Shown one piece after another: positions 1 to 8,906 of a stretch of DNA of 64,000 nt; position 1 is the stretch's first letter, and the number at the start of each line of letters is the position of its first letter. The stretch covers positions 558,001-622,000 of the forward strand of contig NZ_FOKG01000001.1 in assembly GCF_900111885.1 (NCBI RefSeq), read 5' to 3'. A model generated the notes under the pieces. It worked only from the letters and a program-made list of their open reading frames with translations. It was not told the origin of the DNA and did no database searches. A program made the translations under genes and the position numbers. Source of the stretch: Amycolatopsis marina. Lineage in GTDB: Bacteria; Actinomycetota; Actinomycetes; Mycobacteriales; Pseudonocardiaceae.

Positions 1-2
1 CG

Positions 3-440
3 CGCATCGAACAGGCCGCGCGTGCGCTGCTCGGGTCCCTGCTGCTGTACCCGGGACGCTGCGCCCTTCCTGCCGACGTCGAGGCACGCGAACCTGCCGC
101 GCACGCCACGGACTGGCCCGTGCTGCCCGCGCGCGGCGAACCGCCGCTGACGTTCTACCGCGGCAAGCGGATGGTGGTGCTGCCGGAGGGCACCACCATC
201 ACCCGGTACGGCACCGAAGCGGGCAATCTCGCGCATCCCGAGGGAACGCCGTTCCCCGAGACCTCGCTGACCTTCGAGCGCGAACACGACCGGCACAGCT
301 ACGTGCTGCGGCGCAGGCTGCGGGTGCTCGCCGGCGTGGCCGTGCCGTGGAACGGCCTGCCCGGCGGTGCGATCACCTATCTGCTGCCCCGCCCGGTGGC
401 CCACCACCTGGAGACGGCCGCGCTCGAACGCCTCGGTTGA
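3..440 (+). CDS. TNT-domain protein, C-terminal part (5' end outside window)
   Basis: The reading frame is open from the window edge, so only the last 145 residues are seen and the true start lies upstream. The segment resembles the TNT (tuberculosis necrotizing toxin) domain, known as an NAD(P)+ glycohydrolase at the C-terminus of secreted polymorphic toxins. Visible family features are an RYG motif followed by G and EGTPFPETSL, and a late PWNGLPGGAITYLL segment matching the family's PW-x-x-x-PGGG-x-QY motif. The usual Gln in that last motif appears as Thr here, so activity is uncertain. No immunity gene follows; the next gene is convergent and starts 8 bases away. Confident about the family, not about activity. 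Confidence 0.72.
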   Translation, partial: RIEQAARALLGSLLLYPGRCALPADVEAREPAAHATDWPVLPARGEPPLTFYRGKRMVVLPEGTTITRYGTEAGNLAHPEGTPFPETSLTFEREHDRHSYVLRRRLRVLAGVAVPWNGLPGGAITYLLPRPVAHHLETAALERLG

Positions 441-448
441 GAAGTCAC

Positions 449-1735
449 TCAGAACGGAACCCAGAGGGTGACCCTGGTCCCCGCACCGGGAGCCGATTCG
501 ACCCGGGCGCTGCCACCGACCTCGGCAAGCCTGGCCTTGATCGACTCGCTGATGCCGAAGCCGGGCGGCCTGCTCTCCTGGCTGAACCCCGCGCCGTGGT
601 CGCGGACGATCGTCGTGAGCCCGCCGTCGCGCTCCTCGACCCGGACGACCACCTTGTCCGTGTGCGCGTGTTTCCTGGTGTTGCGCAGCGCCTCCCTGAC
701 GGCATCGCGCACGGCGAGCTGCCGGACCTCGGACAACGCCTCGTCGTCGAGTTCGGCGACCACCACCTGAGCACGCAGGCCCTCCCTGGCCACCTCGGCC
801 GCCAGCGCTCCCAGCTTCTCCCCGAGTGGTCTTCCGCTCCCGCCCTCCGCGGACTCCAGCAGTGTGCGCAACTCACCGGCCTGGGCACCGGCCATCCGCC
901 GCAACTGTTCGGGATCGTCCTGCAACGCCATCGCCTCGAGGGTCTGCAGCACCGTGTCGTGCAGCCTGCGGTGCTGCACCGCCCGTTCCGCCTGCCGACC
1001 GGCGCGGATGCCGTGTGCCAGCGCCAGGCGGGTGCCCATCCCGAGCAGGATCAGCGCTCCGGTCGCGGTGAGCAGCACCCCGGCAAGCTGGCCGAGGCCG
1101 CCGAGGGCGGCCTCCGGGTCGAACCGGCCCACGTTCAGCCAGGCGCCCGCGAGCTGCAGTGGGAAAGCCGTGAGCGCGAGAGCTCCACCCCAGAGCACCC
1201 CGAGCAGCAGGGTGAACAGCGCGACACCGCCGAGCAGGTGCTTGCCGGGCACGGCAAATGCGGCTTCGAACGCGGCGGGCGGGACGGTCGCCGCGACGAA
1301 CAGGTGCGCCGCGACGGTGAACAGCACGTCGAGACCCAGCAGCCGGGCCGCCCTGCGCTCGTTGAACACGGTCGACCTGAGCAGCCAGACCACACCGAAC
1401 ACGTTGAGCCCGACCGAGCACACCGCCACCAGCAGCACCGGGAGCAGGCCTTGCTCTCCGCCCGCCACGAACGCGGCGAACGCGCCGGGCACCGCGAGTA
1501 CCCGGTAGAGCAGTGGCACGAGGGCGATGTAGCGGGCGGCCCGCAGCAACAGCCCGTCCCGCTCGACCCGGCCCCCGCGCCGGTTCAGGTGGCGGAACCG
1601 CGCCAGCCCCTGCGCCGCTGCGGGATCGGTCGGCTCGTCGGCGAGGTCGATCGGCGCGGTGGCCAGCATGGGAGCGCCGCGACGCAGGAGCGCCGCGAGG
1701 AAGTTGCCGCGATGGTTCCCGTCTTGGTCGGGCAT
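449..1735 (-). CDS. Sensor histidine kinase, NarL/LuxR-type (HisKA_3-like)
   Basis: A 428-residue membrane kinase. About six hydrophobic segments lie between residues 65 and 245. The dimerisation/phospho-acceptor stretch HRRLHDTVLQTLEAM follows (acceptor His near 259), then a C-terminal HATPase_c domain with an N-box (EALRNTRKHAH, near 351) and G-boxes (DHGAGFS and GFGISESI). The H-D-x-V-L-Q signature is typical of kinases partnering LuxR-type response regulators. No response regulator lies beside it in the window, so it is an orphan here; the partner could lie elsewhere. The signal is unknown. It is convergent with the TNT-domain gene. Confidence 0.85.
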   Translation of the reverse strand: MPDQDGNHRGNFLAALLRRGAPMLATAPIDLADEPTDPAAAQGLARFRHLNRRGGRVERDGLLLRAARYIALVPLLYRVLAVPGAFAAFVAGGEQGLLPVLLVAVCSVGLNVFGVVWLLRSTVFNERRAARLLGLDVLFTVAAHLFVAATVPPAAFEAAFAVPGKHLLGGVALFTLLLGVLWGGALALTAFPLQLAGAWLNVGRFDPEAALGGLGQLAGVLLTATGALILLGMGTRLALAHGIRAGRQAERAVQHRRLHDTVLQTLEAMALQDDPEQLRRMAGAQAGELRTLLESAEGGSGRPLGEKLGALAAEVAREGLRAQVVVAELDDEALSEVRQLAVRDAVREALRNTRKHAHTDKVVVRVEERDGGLTTIVRDHGAGFSQESRPPGFGISESIKARLAEVGGSARVESAPGAGTRVTLWVPF

Positions 1736-1742
1736 CCAGGAA

Positions 1743-2155
1743 TTATCCGTTACCCGGCAAGCCGCTCCCGGCGCGGCGCAATTCCGCTCCGGCCTTTCCG
1801 GCGGAATATTGCTCGCACCGAGTAACGGGAGGTAACCGCTGGTGGCAGGAGTTCGGCGTGGAGTCGCGCGGGGCTACGTCTCGCTGGAGGCTGCGACCTC
1901 CAGGCCTCCACCCTGTGCCACTACGAACTCGGCCACATGCCTGGACGGTTCCTTCCACGTGCTGGGTTTCGCCGAGAAGGACGAGCCGGCCACCGCCTGG
2001 TCGCACTTCCTGCCGATGGGCTTGGAAGCAGGGCGGACCCAGACGGCAAAGTCGCGTGCGCCGACGGCACCCACGTGCGCACAGTTGGCACACAGGTGTG
2101 CAGGGAAGGCAAACACGCCTGATTTGGCCCTGGGGTGATCTAGCGCGCCGCGCCG
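1743..2155. other. 413-bp gap with no convincing gene
   Basis: Between the kinase and the CCA-adding enzyme. Short open frames occur on both strands (for example 1842-2138 + and 1874-2116 -), but none has a recognisable domain or a good ribosome site. It may hold the kinase promoter and degenerate coding remnants; I cannot name anything in it. Confidence 0.5.
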
Positions 2156-3607
2156 TCAGTCGCTTTCCGGCTGCTCGATGCCCTGATCGGCGGCCCACTT
2201 CCGCAGTTCGGCGACCGCGTCGTCGTACTCCAGCGGGCCACGGTCGAGCCGCACGTCCTTCAGGTGCTTCCAGGCCTTGCCGACGAGCGGGCCCGGCGGC
2301 AGGCCGAGCAGCTTCATGATCTCGTTGCCGTCCAGGTCCGGCCGCACCCTGGCCAGGTCCTCCTCCTCGGCGATCCTGGCGATCCGCTCCTCGAGGTCGT
2401 CGTAGGTGCGCTGCAACTGGGCGGCCTTGCGCTTGTTCCGCGTGGTGCAGTCCGCGCGGACCAGCTTGTGCAGCCGGGGCAGCAGGTCGCCCGCGTCGGT
2501 CACGTATCGGCGCACCGCCGAGTCCGTCCACTCGCCCTTGCCGTAGCCGTGGAACCGCAGGTGCAGGAACACCAGCTGGGACACGTCGGCGATGACGTCC
2601 TTGGGATAACGCAGCGCTCGCAAACGCTTGCGGGCCATCTTGGCCCCGACGACCTCGTGATGGTGGAAGCTCACCCCGCCACCCGACTCGAACTTGCGGG
2701 TCGCCGGTTTGCCGATGTCGTGCAACAGCGCGGCAAGGCGCAGCACCAGATCCGGTCCCGAGGTGGGCTCGTGCGTGGTCTCCAGGTCGATCGCCTGGTC
2801 GAGCACGGTCAGCGAGTGCTCGTAGACGTCCTTGTGCTGGTGGTGCTCGTCGATCGCCAGGCGCATTCCGGGCACCTCGGGCAGCACGTGATCGGCGAGA
2901 CCGGTGCGCACCATCAGTTCGATCCCGGCCCTCGGCGAAGCGCCCGTCATCAGCTTGGACAGCTCCGTCTGCACCCGCTCCGCGGTGATCCGGCCGATCT
3001 CGGCCGACATCGCGGTCATCGCGTCGACCACCCGTTTCGCGGGCTCGAACCCGAGCTGCGCGACGAACCGGGCCGCACGCAACATCCGGAGCGGATCGTC
3101 GGCGAACGACTCCTCCGGGGTGGCCGGAGTGTCCAGGACCTTGCCGGTGACCGCCTCCAGCCCGCCGTGCGGGTCGACGAACGTCCTGGTCGACAGATCG
3201 ATCGCCATCGCGTTGGCGGTGAAGTCCCTGCGCAGCAGATCGCTCTCGATCGAGTCGCCGAAGGCCACCTCGGGATTGCGGCTCACCCGGTCGTAGGAAT
3301 CCGCGCGGAAGGTGGTGATCTCCAGCGTGACGCCCTGTTTCGTGGCACCGATCGTGCCGAACGCGATGCCCGTGTCCCACAGACCGTCGGCCCAGCCGCC
3401 GAGGATCTGCTGCACCCGATCGGGTCGGGCGTCGGTGGTGAAGTCCAGGTCCGTGGACAATCTGCCCAACAGGGCGTCGCGCACGCTGCCGCCGACCAGG
3501 TACAGCGAGTGACCCGCCTTGGTGAACCGGGCGGCGAGTTGGTCGGCGACCGGCGACAACCGCAGCAGTTCGGTCACCGCATTGCGCTTCGCGAGGAGTT
3601 CGTTCAC
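2156..3607 (-). CDS. cca: CCA-adding tRNA nucleotidyltransferase
   Basis: Adds or repairs the 3'-terminal CCA of tRNAs using CTP and ATP. The 483-residue protein has the class II nucleotidyltransferase head with GGSVRDALLG (residues 39-48) and the catalytic DLDF pair, then RRDFTANAMA, the RNA-binding middle region with DDPLRMLRAARF, and an HD domain (ALLHDIGKP) as in bacterial Cca/PcnB proteins. The start is a GTG at 3605-3607 with a GGTGGGA-type ribosome site just upstream. It is divergent from the NUDIX gene, an arrangement conserved at the left of actinobacterial origin regions. Confidence 0.95.
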   Translation of the reverse strand: MNELLAKRNAVTELLRLSPVADQLAARFTKAGHSLYLVGGSVRDALLGRLSTDLDFTTDARPDRVQQILGGWADGLWDTGIAFGTIGATKQGVTLEITTFRADSYDRVSRNPEVAFGDSIESDLLRRDFTANAMAIDLSTRTFVDPHGGLEAVTGKVLDTPATPEESFADDPLRMLRAARFVAQLGFEPAKRVVDAMTAMSAEIGRITAERVQTELSKLMTGASPRAGIELMVRTGLADHVLPEVPGMRLAIDEHHQHKDVYEHSLTVLDQAIDLETTHEPTSGPDLVLRLAALLHDIGKPATRKFESGGGVSFHHHEVVGAKMARKRLRALRYPKDVIADVSQLVFLHLRFHGYGKGEWTDSAVRRYVTDAGDLLPRLHKLVRADCTTRNKRKAAQLQRTYDDLEERIARIAEEEDLARVRPDLDGNEIMKLLGLPPGPLVGKAWKHLKDVRLDRGPLEYDDAVAELRKWAADQGIEQPESD

Positions 3608-3746
3608 TCAGATCCCACCAGGACTCTTATTCACTAGTCGGGCGACCGTCGAGAGGCACGGCACAGCCGCGCTTACTACACGGACAGATCAACACGGACA
3701 CGAGAAGCCAGCGTACCGGCGCGAGCATTTGCTCTAGCATCGCAGC
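3608..3746. promoter_or_regulatory. Divergent promoter region, cca / NUDIX gene
   Basis: A 139-bp gap between divergently transcribed genes, so it must carry promoters for both. I see no clear operator or conserved hairpin. Confidence 0.4.
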
Positions 3747-4286
3747 ATGTCTGGATCGGCCGGTCGCTCCGGTGGTGGCAAACCGGGACGCCGGTCGCGG
3801 CGCCGCCGCGGCAGGAGGCTGACCACGGTCGACGAGACCTCCGCAGGTGGTCTCGTCGTCGATCGGGACCGCACGGAGGCGGTGCTGATCGGCAGGCTCG
3901 ACCGGCAGGGCAGACTGCTCTGGTCGCTGCCGAAGGGGCACATCGAGGACGGCGAAACCACCGAAGAGACCGCGATGCGCGAGGTGAAGGAGGAGACCGG
4001 CATCTCCGCGCAGGTACTGCGGCCGCTCGGCACGATCGACTACTGGTTCGTGGCCGAGCGCAGGCGGGTGCACAAGACCGTGCATCATTTCCTGCTCGAG
4101 GCCACCGGTGGCGAACTGTCCGACGAGGACGTCGAGGTCACCGAGGTGGCCTGGGTGCCGGTGGGCGAACTCGAGGGCAAGCTCGCCTATGCCGACGAGC
4201 GCAAACTGGTACGCAAGGCCCGCCAACTGTTCGCCGCTGGTGAGATGAATGCCGAGACCGGTGCCGGAACCGATTGCGAAGGGTGA
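3747..4286 (+). CDS. NUDIX hydrolase (MutT4-like)
   Basis: A 179-residue pyrophosphohydrolase of the NUDIX family. A strongly basic N-terminal tail (residues 10-24) precedes the domain. The Nudix box is complete: G64, E70, R78, E79, E82, E83 and G85 fit GX5EX7REUXEEXGU, so Mg-dependent cleavage of a nucleoside-diphosphate-linked substrate is expected. The substrate cannot be told from sequence. Mycobacteria carry the MutT4 homologue at this place, next to the CCA enzyme. The next gene starts 3 bases after the stop, so the two are probably cotranscribed. Confidence 0.92.
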   Translation: MSGSAGRSGGGKPGRRSRRRRGRRLTTVDETSAGGLVVDRDRTEAVLIGRLDRQGRLLWSLPKGHIEDGETTEETAMREVKEETGISAQVLRPLGTIDYWFVAERRRVHKTVHHFLLEATGGELSDEDVEVTEVAWVPVGELEGKLAYADERKLVRKARQLFAAGEMNAETGAGTDCEG

Positions 4287-4289
4287 GTC

Positions 4290-6461
4290 GTGAGCGCGCA
4301 CAGGGCGAAATCGCCCCTCGCCGTCGCACTGGTGCTGCTGTTCCTCGCGGCGTCGGGCCTGGTCGGTGGCACCGCAACGGCGCAACCGCTGCCGGACACG
4401 CCGAATCGGCTGCGGCTGGACATCAACCAGTTCTCGCCACGAGTGCTCGACACCGACTCGGAGACACTGACCGTGTCGGGCACCGTCACCAACGTCGGTG
4501 ACCGGCGCATCAGCGACCTGACCGCCCGCCTGCAGCTGGGTGCGCGCCAGGACGCCGAGCGGGAGATCGCGGACTCGTTGAGTGAGCCGCCCCCCACTGA
4601 CGCCTCGATGACGAGCTTCGTCGACGTCGCCGATGTCCTCGAACCGGGACAGTCGGCACCGCTGCGGCTCACCGCACCGCTGAACGCGGGCCCGGACTCG
4701 CTGACGATCGAGCAGATCGGGGTCTACCCCCTGCTGGTCAACGTCAACGGCACACCGGAGTACGGCGGTGCCGCCCGGCTGGCCTCGATGAACATGCTGG
4801 TCCCGGTGCTCGGGGTGCCCGGCGGCGCCGCCCCGGAGCCGCCGGGGACCACGACCGACGTCACCATGCTGTGGCCCATCGCGGACACCAGGCCACGGAT
4901 CGTCGCCGCGCCCTACAACGGGCAGGTGGTGCTCTCCGACGACGAGCTGGCCACTGCCCTCGCCCCAGGCGGACGGCTCAACGGCCTGGTCTCGGCTGCC
5001 GAGGCCGCGCGAGACGACGGGCAGGTGTTCGACTCGCTCTGCTTCGGGCTCGATCCCGACCTGTTGGAGACGGTCGAGGCGATGGCCCGCGGCTACCAGG
5101 TCCGCACCTCGTCGGGAACGGTGGCGGGTAGCGGCACCGAGACGGCGAAACGCTGGCTGGAGTCACTGCGGAACCTGGTGCGCGGCAAGTGCATCGTGCA
5201 GCTGCCCTTCGCCGACGCCGATCTCAGCACGCTCTCCCGGGTCCGCAGGGACGGTTCGGCCGACCGGGAGCTGAGCGCCGCCGCCGTCAACGGCGCTCCC
5301 ACGATCCAGCGCCTGCTCGGCATGCGGCCGCTCGGCGGCGTGCTCTGGCCGTCCGGCCCGCTCGACCGCACCGCGGCCTCGTGGCTCGGGCAGGCCGGGA
5401 TCAGCGCGGTGCTGACTCCGTCCGGCGAGTTGGAGCCCACGCGGCCGGGCGACTCGGGCGTCCGGCTGACGGACACCTCGCTGCGGGCGCAACCGTTCGA
5501 CTCACTCGTCGCCCGTTCGCTGTCGGGTACGCCCGCGGCAGGCGGAGCGCTGACCCCGGCAGACGAGCCCGACGTGGCTGTCCAGAACGGGCTCGCGGCC
5601 CTGGCGTTCCGCACCGGCCTCGGGGACGAGCGGAGCGGCGGCCCGCTGCTGGTGGCTCCCCCGCACGGGTGGACGGCCCCCGAAGGCGAACTGCGGACGA
5701 TGCTGGACACCGTCGGCGCGCTGATGACGGCGGGGTACGCGGCTCCGGCTTCCCTGCAGCAACTGCTCGGCGAGGAGCCGTCGGGCGAGGCGACGATCGG
5801 CTACGCGGCCTCCGAGGTGTCCGTCGAGGTGTCCGCGGACGTCACGGACGCCATGTCGGAAATCGACACGACGATCGGTGACCTCGTCGACGCCATGTCG
5901 GTGGACGCCACCCTGCAGATCGAACCGGAGGAACTGACCCGGCCCCTGCGCAACGGTCTGCTGCGGGCCTCGTCCACCGCCTGGCCAGACCTCTTGAGCA
6001 GGCGCAACGCCGTGGCGGACGCCGACGCGCAGGTCGAAGCCATGCGCAAGCGGGTGACCGTGGAAACCCCGGGCCAGCCGCTGACCCTCGCCTCGGGGTC
6101 GTCCCCGCTGCCCCTCTATCTGACCAACGACCTGCCCGTGGTGATGACCGTGCGAGTCGAGCTGGCCAACGCCTCCGGCCTGCGCCCCGCACCGGTCGGG
6201 GACCTCACCATTCCGGCGGGGGCCAAGGTCACCCAGCGGATCCCCACCGAGGCGCTGCGCGCGGGCCGGTTCAGCGTCGTGGTCTCGCTCACCACTCCCG
6301 GGGGTACCGAACTGGGCACTCCCGCCCGATTCGAACTGAATTCGAACGAGTACGGCGTCATCACGCTGGTCCTCACCGCGGGCGCGGCCGGAGCGCTGCT
6401 GCTGCTCTCGGGGCGCCGGATCTACCGGCGGATCAAGGAGCGGAAGGCGGCCGCCCAGTGA
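4290..6461 (+). CDS. DUF6049-family secreted, membrane-anchored protein
   Basis: A 723-residue protein of unknown function that is conserved between the NUDIX gene and murJ in actinobacteria. A signal peptide covers residues 1-31 (hydrophobic core LAVALVLLFLAASGLVGG, then an A-T-A site). A long extracytoplasmic region follows, and one transmembrane helix near the C-terminus (VITLVLTAGAAGALLLL) precedes a basic cytoplasmic tail. The start is GTG at 4290, three bases after the upstream stop. Position suggests a cell-envelope role linked to MurJ, but that is inference. Confidence 0.82.
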   Translation: MSAHRAKSPLAVALVLLFLAASGLVGGTATAQPLPDTPNRLRLDINQFSPRVLDTDSETLTVSGTVTNVGDRRISDLTARLQLGARQDAEREIADSLSEPPPTDASMTSFVDVADVLEPGQSAPLRLTAPLNAGPDSLTIEQIGVYPLLVNVNGTPEYGGAARLASMNMLVPVLGVPGGAAPEPPGTTTDVTMLWPIADTRPRIVAAPYNGQVVLSDDELATALAPGGRLNGLVSAAEAARDDGQVFDSLCFGLDPDLLETVEAMARGYQVRTSSGTVAGSGTETAKRWLESLRNLVRGKCIVQLPFADADLSTLSRVRRDGSADRELSAAAVNGAPTIQRLLGMRPLGGVLWPSGPLDRTAASWLGQAGISAVLTPSGELEPTRPGDSGVRLTDTSLRAQPFDSLVARSLSGTPAAGGALTPADEPDVAVQNGLAALAFRTGLGDERSGGPLLVAPPHGWTAPEGELRTMLDTVGALMTAGYAAPASLQQLLGEEPSGEATIGYAASEVSVEVSADVTDAMSEIDTTIGDLVDAMSVDATLQIEPEELTRPLRNGLLRASSTAWPDLLSRRNAVADADAQVEAMRKRVTVETPGQPLTLASGSSPLPLYLTNDLPVVMTVRVELANASGLRPAPVGDLTIPAGAKVTQRIPTEALRAGRFSVVVSLTTPGGTELGTPARFELNSNEYGVITLVLTAGAAGALLLLSGRRIYRRIKERKAAAQ

Positions 6462-6542
6462 TCGGGATCAGGCTCACGGCGAGACTCCGCCGCACTTCTC
6501 GCGTGCGGAGATTACGCTGGGTCGACGAGATGACCGCCGACG

Positions 6543-8804
6543 ATGGGGCACGTGTTGGACAGAGGACCCGCTTCGCGACCTGAGCGCGAGGCGCACCCTG
6601 CACGGCCTGAGCATGTGGTGCCCCCTCCGGAAGCACAGCAACCGCCCCCTTCGGCGCAGCCACCCGAGCGCAGACCGCGGCACCCGGTGGACGGTGGTGC
6701 GCCTGTACCACCGGTCGACGGCAGGCCGCCGCCCCGCAACCCCCGGCAGCAACCGCCACCGGGGCAGCAGGGCCGTCCTCCGCGACGTCAGCCCCCACCC
6801 GGAGGGCCACCGCCGCAGGGAGGGCCACCGCCGCAGGGCGGACAGCCGCCCCCACGCAGGCAGCCGCCGAGGCAACAGCCCCCACGGCAACCGCCGACAC
6901 CGCCCCGCCGACAGCCACCGGTTCCGCCACCACCGGCGCGGCGCCCACCGCCGCCGGTGCGGCCGTGGCAGCAGGAGGACGCGAAGGGCCCGGAAGCCAC
7001 GCAGTACATCCCGCGGGATCGTGGCGTTCCGCCCGGTGTCCGCTGGCCCGCGGCCGACCCCGACGTGCTCCGGCCGTACGACGAGCTGGCCACGCGGATG
7101 CTGCCGCGCATCCTCGACGGTCCGCGGCACTCCGAGCCGATCGGCGACCGGCTGCCTGCCGTGGGCTACGCCCCGGAGCGCAAGGTCAAGCCCGAGGCGG
7201 ACGGCGACGCGAAGAAGCCCGCTTCACTGGCCAAGGCCAGCGGCCGGATGGCGATCGCCACGCTGACCAGCCGGATCACCGGCTTCGCGTGGAAGGTGAT
7301 GCTGGCGTGGGTCGCCGCGATCGGCGTGGTCTACGACTCGTTCACCGTCGCCAACACACTGCCGCTGATCATCAACGAACTACTCCTCGGCGGGGTGCTG
7401 ACCAGTGTGGTCGTCCCGCTGCTCGTCCGTTCACAGGACGACGAGGACGGCGGCGAGGCCTACACCCAGCGGCTGATCACGATGGCGGTGACGGTGCTGC
7501 TGGTCGGCACCGTGGTGTCGACCGTCTGCGCGCCGCTGCTCACGTCGGTGCTGATGGAGGACTCGGGCGGCGCCAACATCGAGCTGGCCACGGCGTTCGC
7601 CTATCTGCTGCTGCCCGGTCTGCTGTTCTACGGCTTGTTCGCGGTGCTCTCGGCCGTGCTCAACGCCAAGCAGATCTTCGGCCCCGCACAGTGGGCGCCG
7701 GTGGTGAACAACCTGGTCATCTTCGTGACCATCGGGCTCTACGCGCTCGTGCCAGGAGACCCGACGCTGAACGTCGAGTACATGAGCGAACCGAAGGTGC
7801 TCGTGCTCGGTCTCGGCGTGCTCACCGCGATGGTCGCGCAGGCACTGTTCCTGTTCCCCGCGTTGCGCCGGTCCGGATTCCAGTTCAAGTGGCGCTGGGG
7901 GATCGACGAGCGGCTCAAGGAGTTCGGTGGCCTGGCCGTCTGGATCCTCGGCTACGTCGTGGTGAGCCAGATCGGGATGGTCGTCAACACCCGGGTGCTC
8001 AGCGGCGGCGACGAGGGCGGCATCACCACCTACTCCAACGCCTGGCTCCTCTTCCAGCTCCCATATGGCGTCATCGGGGTGTCGCTGCTCACCGCGATCA
8101 TGCCGCGAATGAGCCGCGCCGCCGCCGACGGCGACACCAAACGCCTGATCGGCGACCTCTCCTACGGTTCCCGGCTGACCACCCTGACCCTGCTGCCGAT
8201 CTCGGCGGTGATGGCCGTCGCGGGCACGTCGATCGGCATCGCCCTGTTCAGCTTCGGCAAGGGGGACATCGCCGATGCGGAGCGCCTCGGTCAGACACTG
8301 GCCATCTCCGCGTTCGGCCTGCTGCCCTATGCGCTGGTCATGCTGCAGATGCGGGTCTTCTACTCGATGAAGGACTCGCGCACCCCGACCCTGATCATGG
8401 TCGTGATGACAGCGGTGAAGATCCCGCTGCTCTACCTGGCCGCGGCGACGCTCGACCCGGAGAACGTCGTGCTGGGCGTGATGATGGTCAACTCCGCCGT
8501 CTTCGTCGTCGGAGCACTCCTCGGGCAGGTGTGGTTGTGGGTTCAGCTCGGCAACCTGCGCAGCAAGCGGGTGCTGGGCGTGATTCTGTTCACCGTTGTC
8601 GCGAGCGGCCTCGGGGTGCTCGCCGCGGTGCTGGTCGGCTGGCTCGTGCCGGACTCGCTCAATCCCGTGCTGGCTGCCTGGATCAAGTTGTTCCTGCAGG
8701 GCATCGTGGGTATCGCCGTCTCGTTCGGGGTGCTCATCGCCCTGAAGGTGGACGAGCTGGCGCCGCTGACCAACAGGATCACCCGATTGGTCAAGCGGAG
8801 CTGA
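6543..8804 (+). CDS. murJ: Lipid II flippase MurJ (MviN)
   Basis: An integral membrane protein of the MOP superfamily that flips lipid II for peptidoglycan synthesis. The 753 residues divide into a proline/arginine/glutamine-rich cytoplasmic N-terminus (about 1-215) and a multi-helix MviN core starting near KASGRMAIATLTSRITGFAW, with about 14 predicted helices. Family hallmarks such as the SRITGF-type first helix and PLLYLAAATL-type helices are visible. In Mycobacterium the MviN protein continues into a pseudokinase; here the protein ends after the last helix and the pseudokinase is a separate gene 102 bp downstream. Confidence 0.95.
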   Translation: MGHVLDRGPASRPEREAHPARPEHVVPPPEAQQPPPSAQPPERRPRHPVDGGAPVPPVDGRPPPRNPRQQPPPGQQGRPPRRQPPPGGPPPQGGPPPQGGQPPPRRQPPRQQPPRQPPTPPRRQPPVPPPPARRPPPPVRPWQQEDAKGPEATQYIPRDRGVPPGVRWPAADPDVLRPYDELATRMLPRILDGPRHSEPIGDRLPAVGYAPERKVKPEADGDAKKPASLAKASGRMAIATLTSRITGFAWKVMLAWVAAIGVVYDSFTVANTLPLIINELLLGGVLTSVVVPLLVRSQDDEDGGEAYTQRLITMAVTVLLVGTVVSTVCAPLLTSVLMEDSGGANIELATAFAYLLLPGLLFYGLFAVLSAVLNAKQIFGPAQWAPVVNNLVIFVTIGLYALVPGDPTLNVEYMSEPKVLVLGLGVLTAMVAQALFLFPALRRSGFQFKWRWGIDERLKEFGGLAVWILGYVVVSQIGMVVNTRVLSGGDEGGITTYSNAWLLFQLPYGVIGVSLLTAIMPRMSRAAADGDTKRLIGDLSYGSRLTTLTLLPISAVMAVAGTSIGIALFSFGKGDIADAERLGQTLAISAFGLLPYALVMLQMRVFYSMKDSRTPTLIMVVMTAVKIPLLYLAAATLDPENVVLGVMMVNSAVFVVGALLGQVWLWVQLGNLRSKRVLGVILFTVVASGLGVLAAVLVGWLVPDSLNPVLAAWIKLFLQGIVGIAVSFGVLIALKVDELAPLTNRITRLVKRS

Positions 8805-8906
8805 CCCCGCGCACAGTTCGGACACCTCGAATGGACACGAGTTCACGTACCCTCGTCCTACGAGATGTGGACGCAGCGCAGGTGAACAACGAAAGGGAGC
8901 GAGCAG

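Noticed and set aside
1842..2138. 98-codon plus-strand frame as a small gene
   Set aside because: No recognisable domain, no convincing ribosome site and a competing frame on the other strand; left as unassigned gap.
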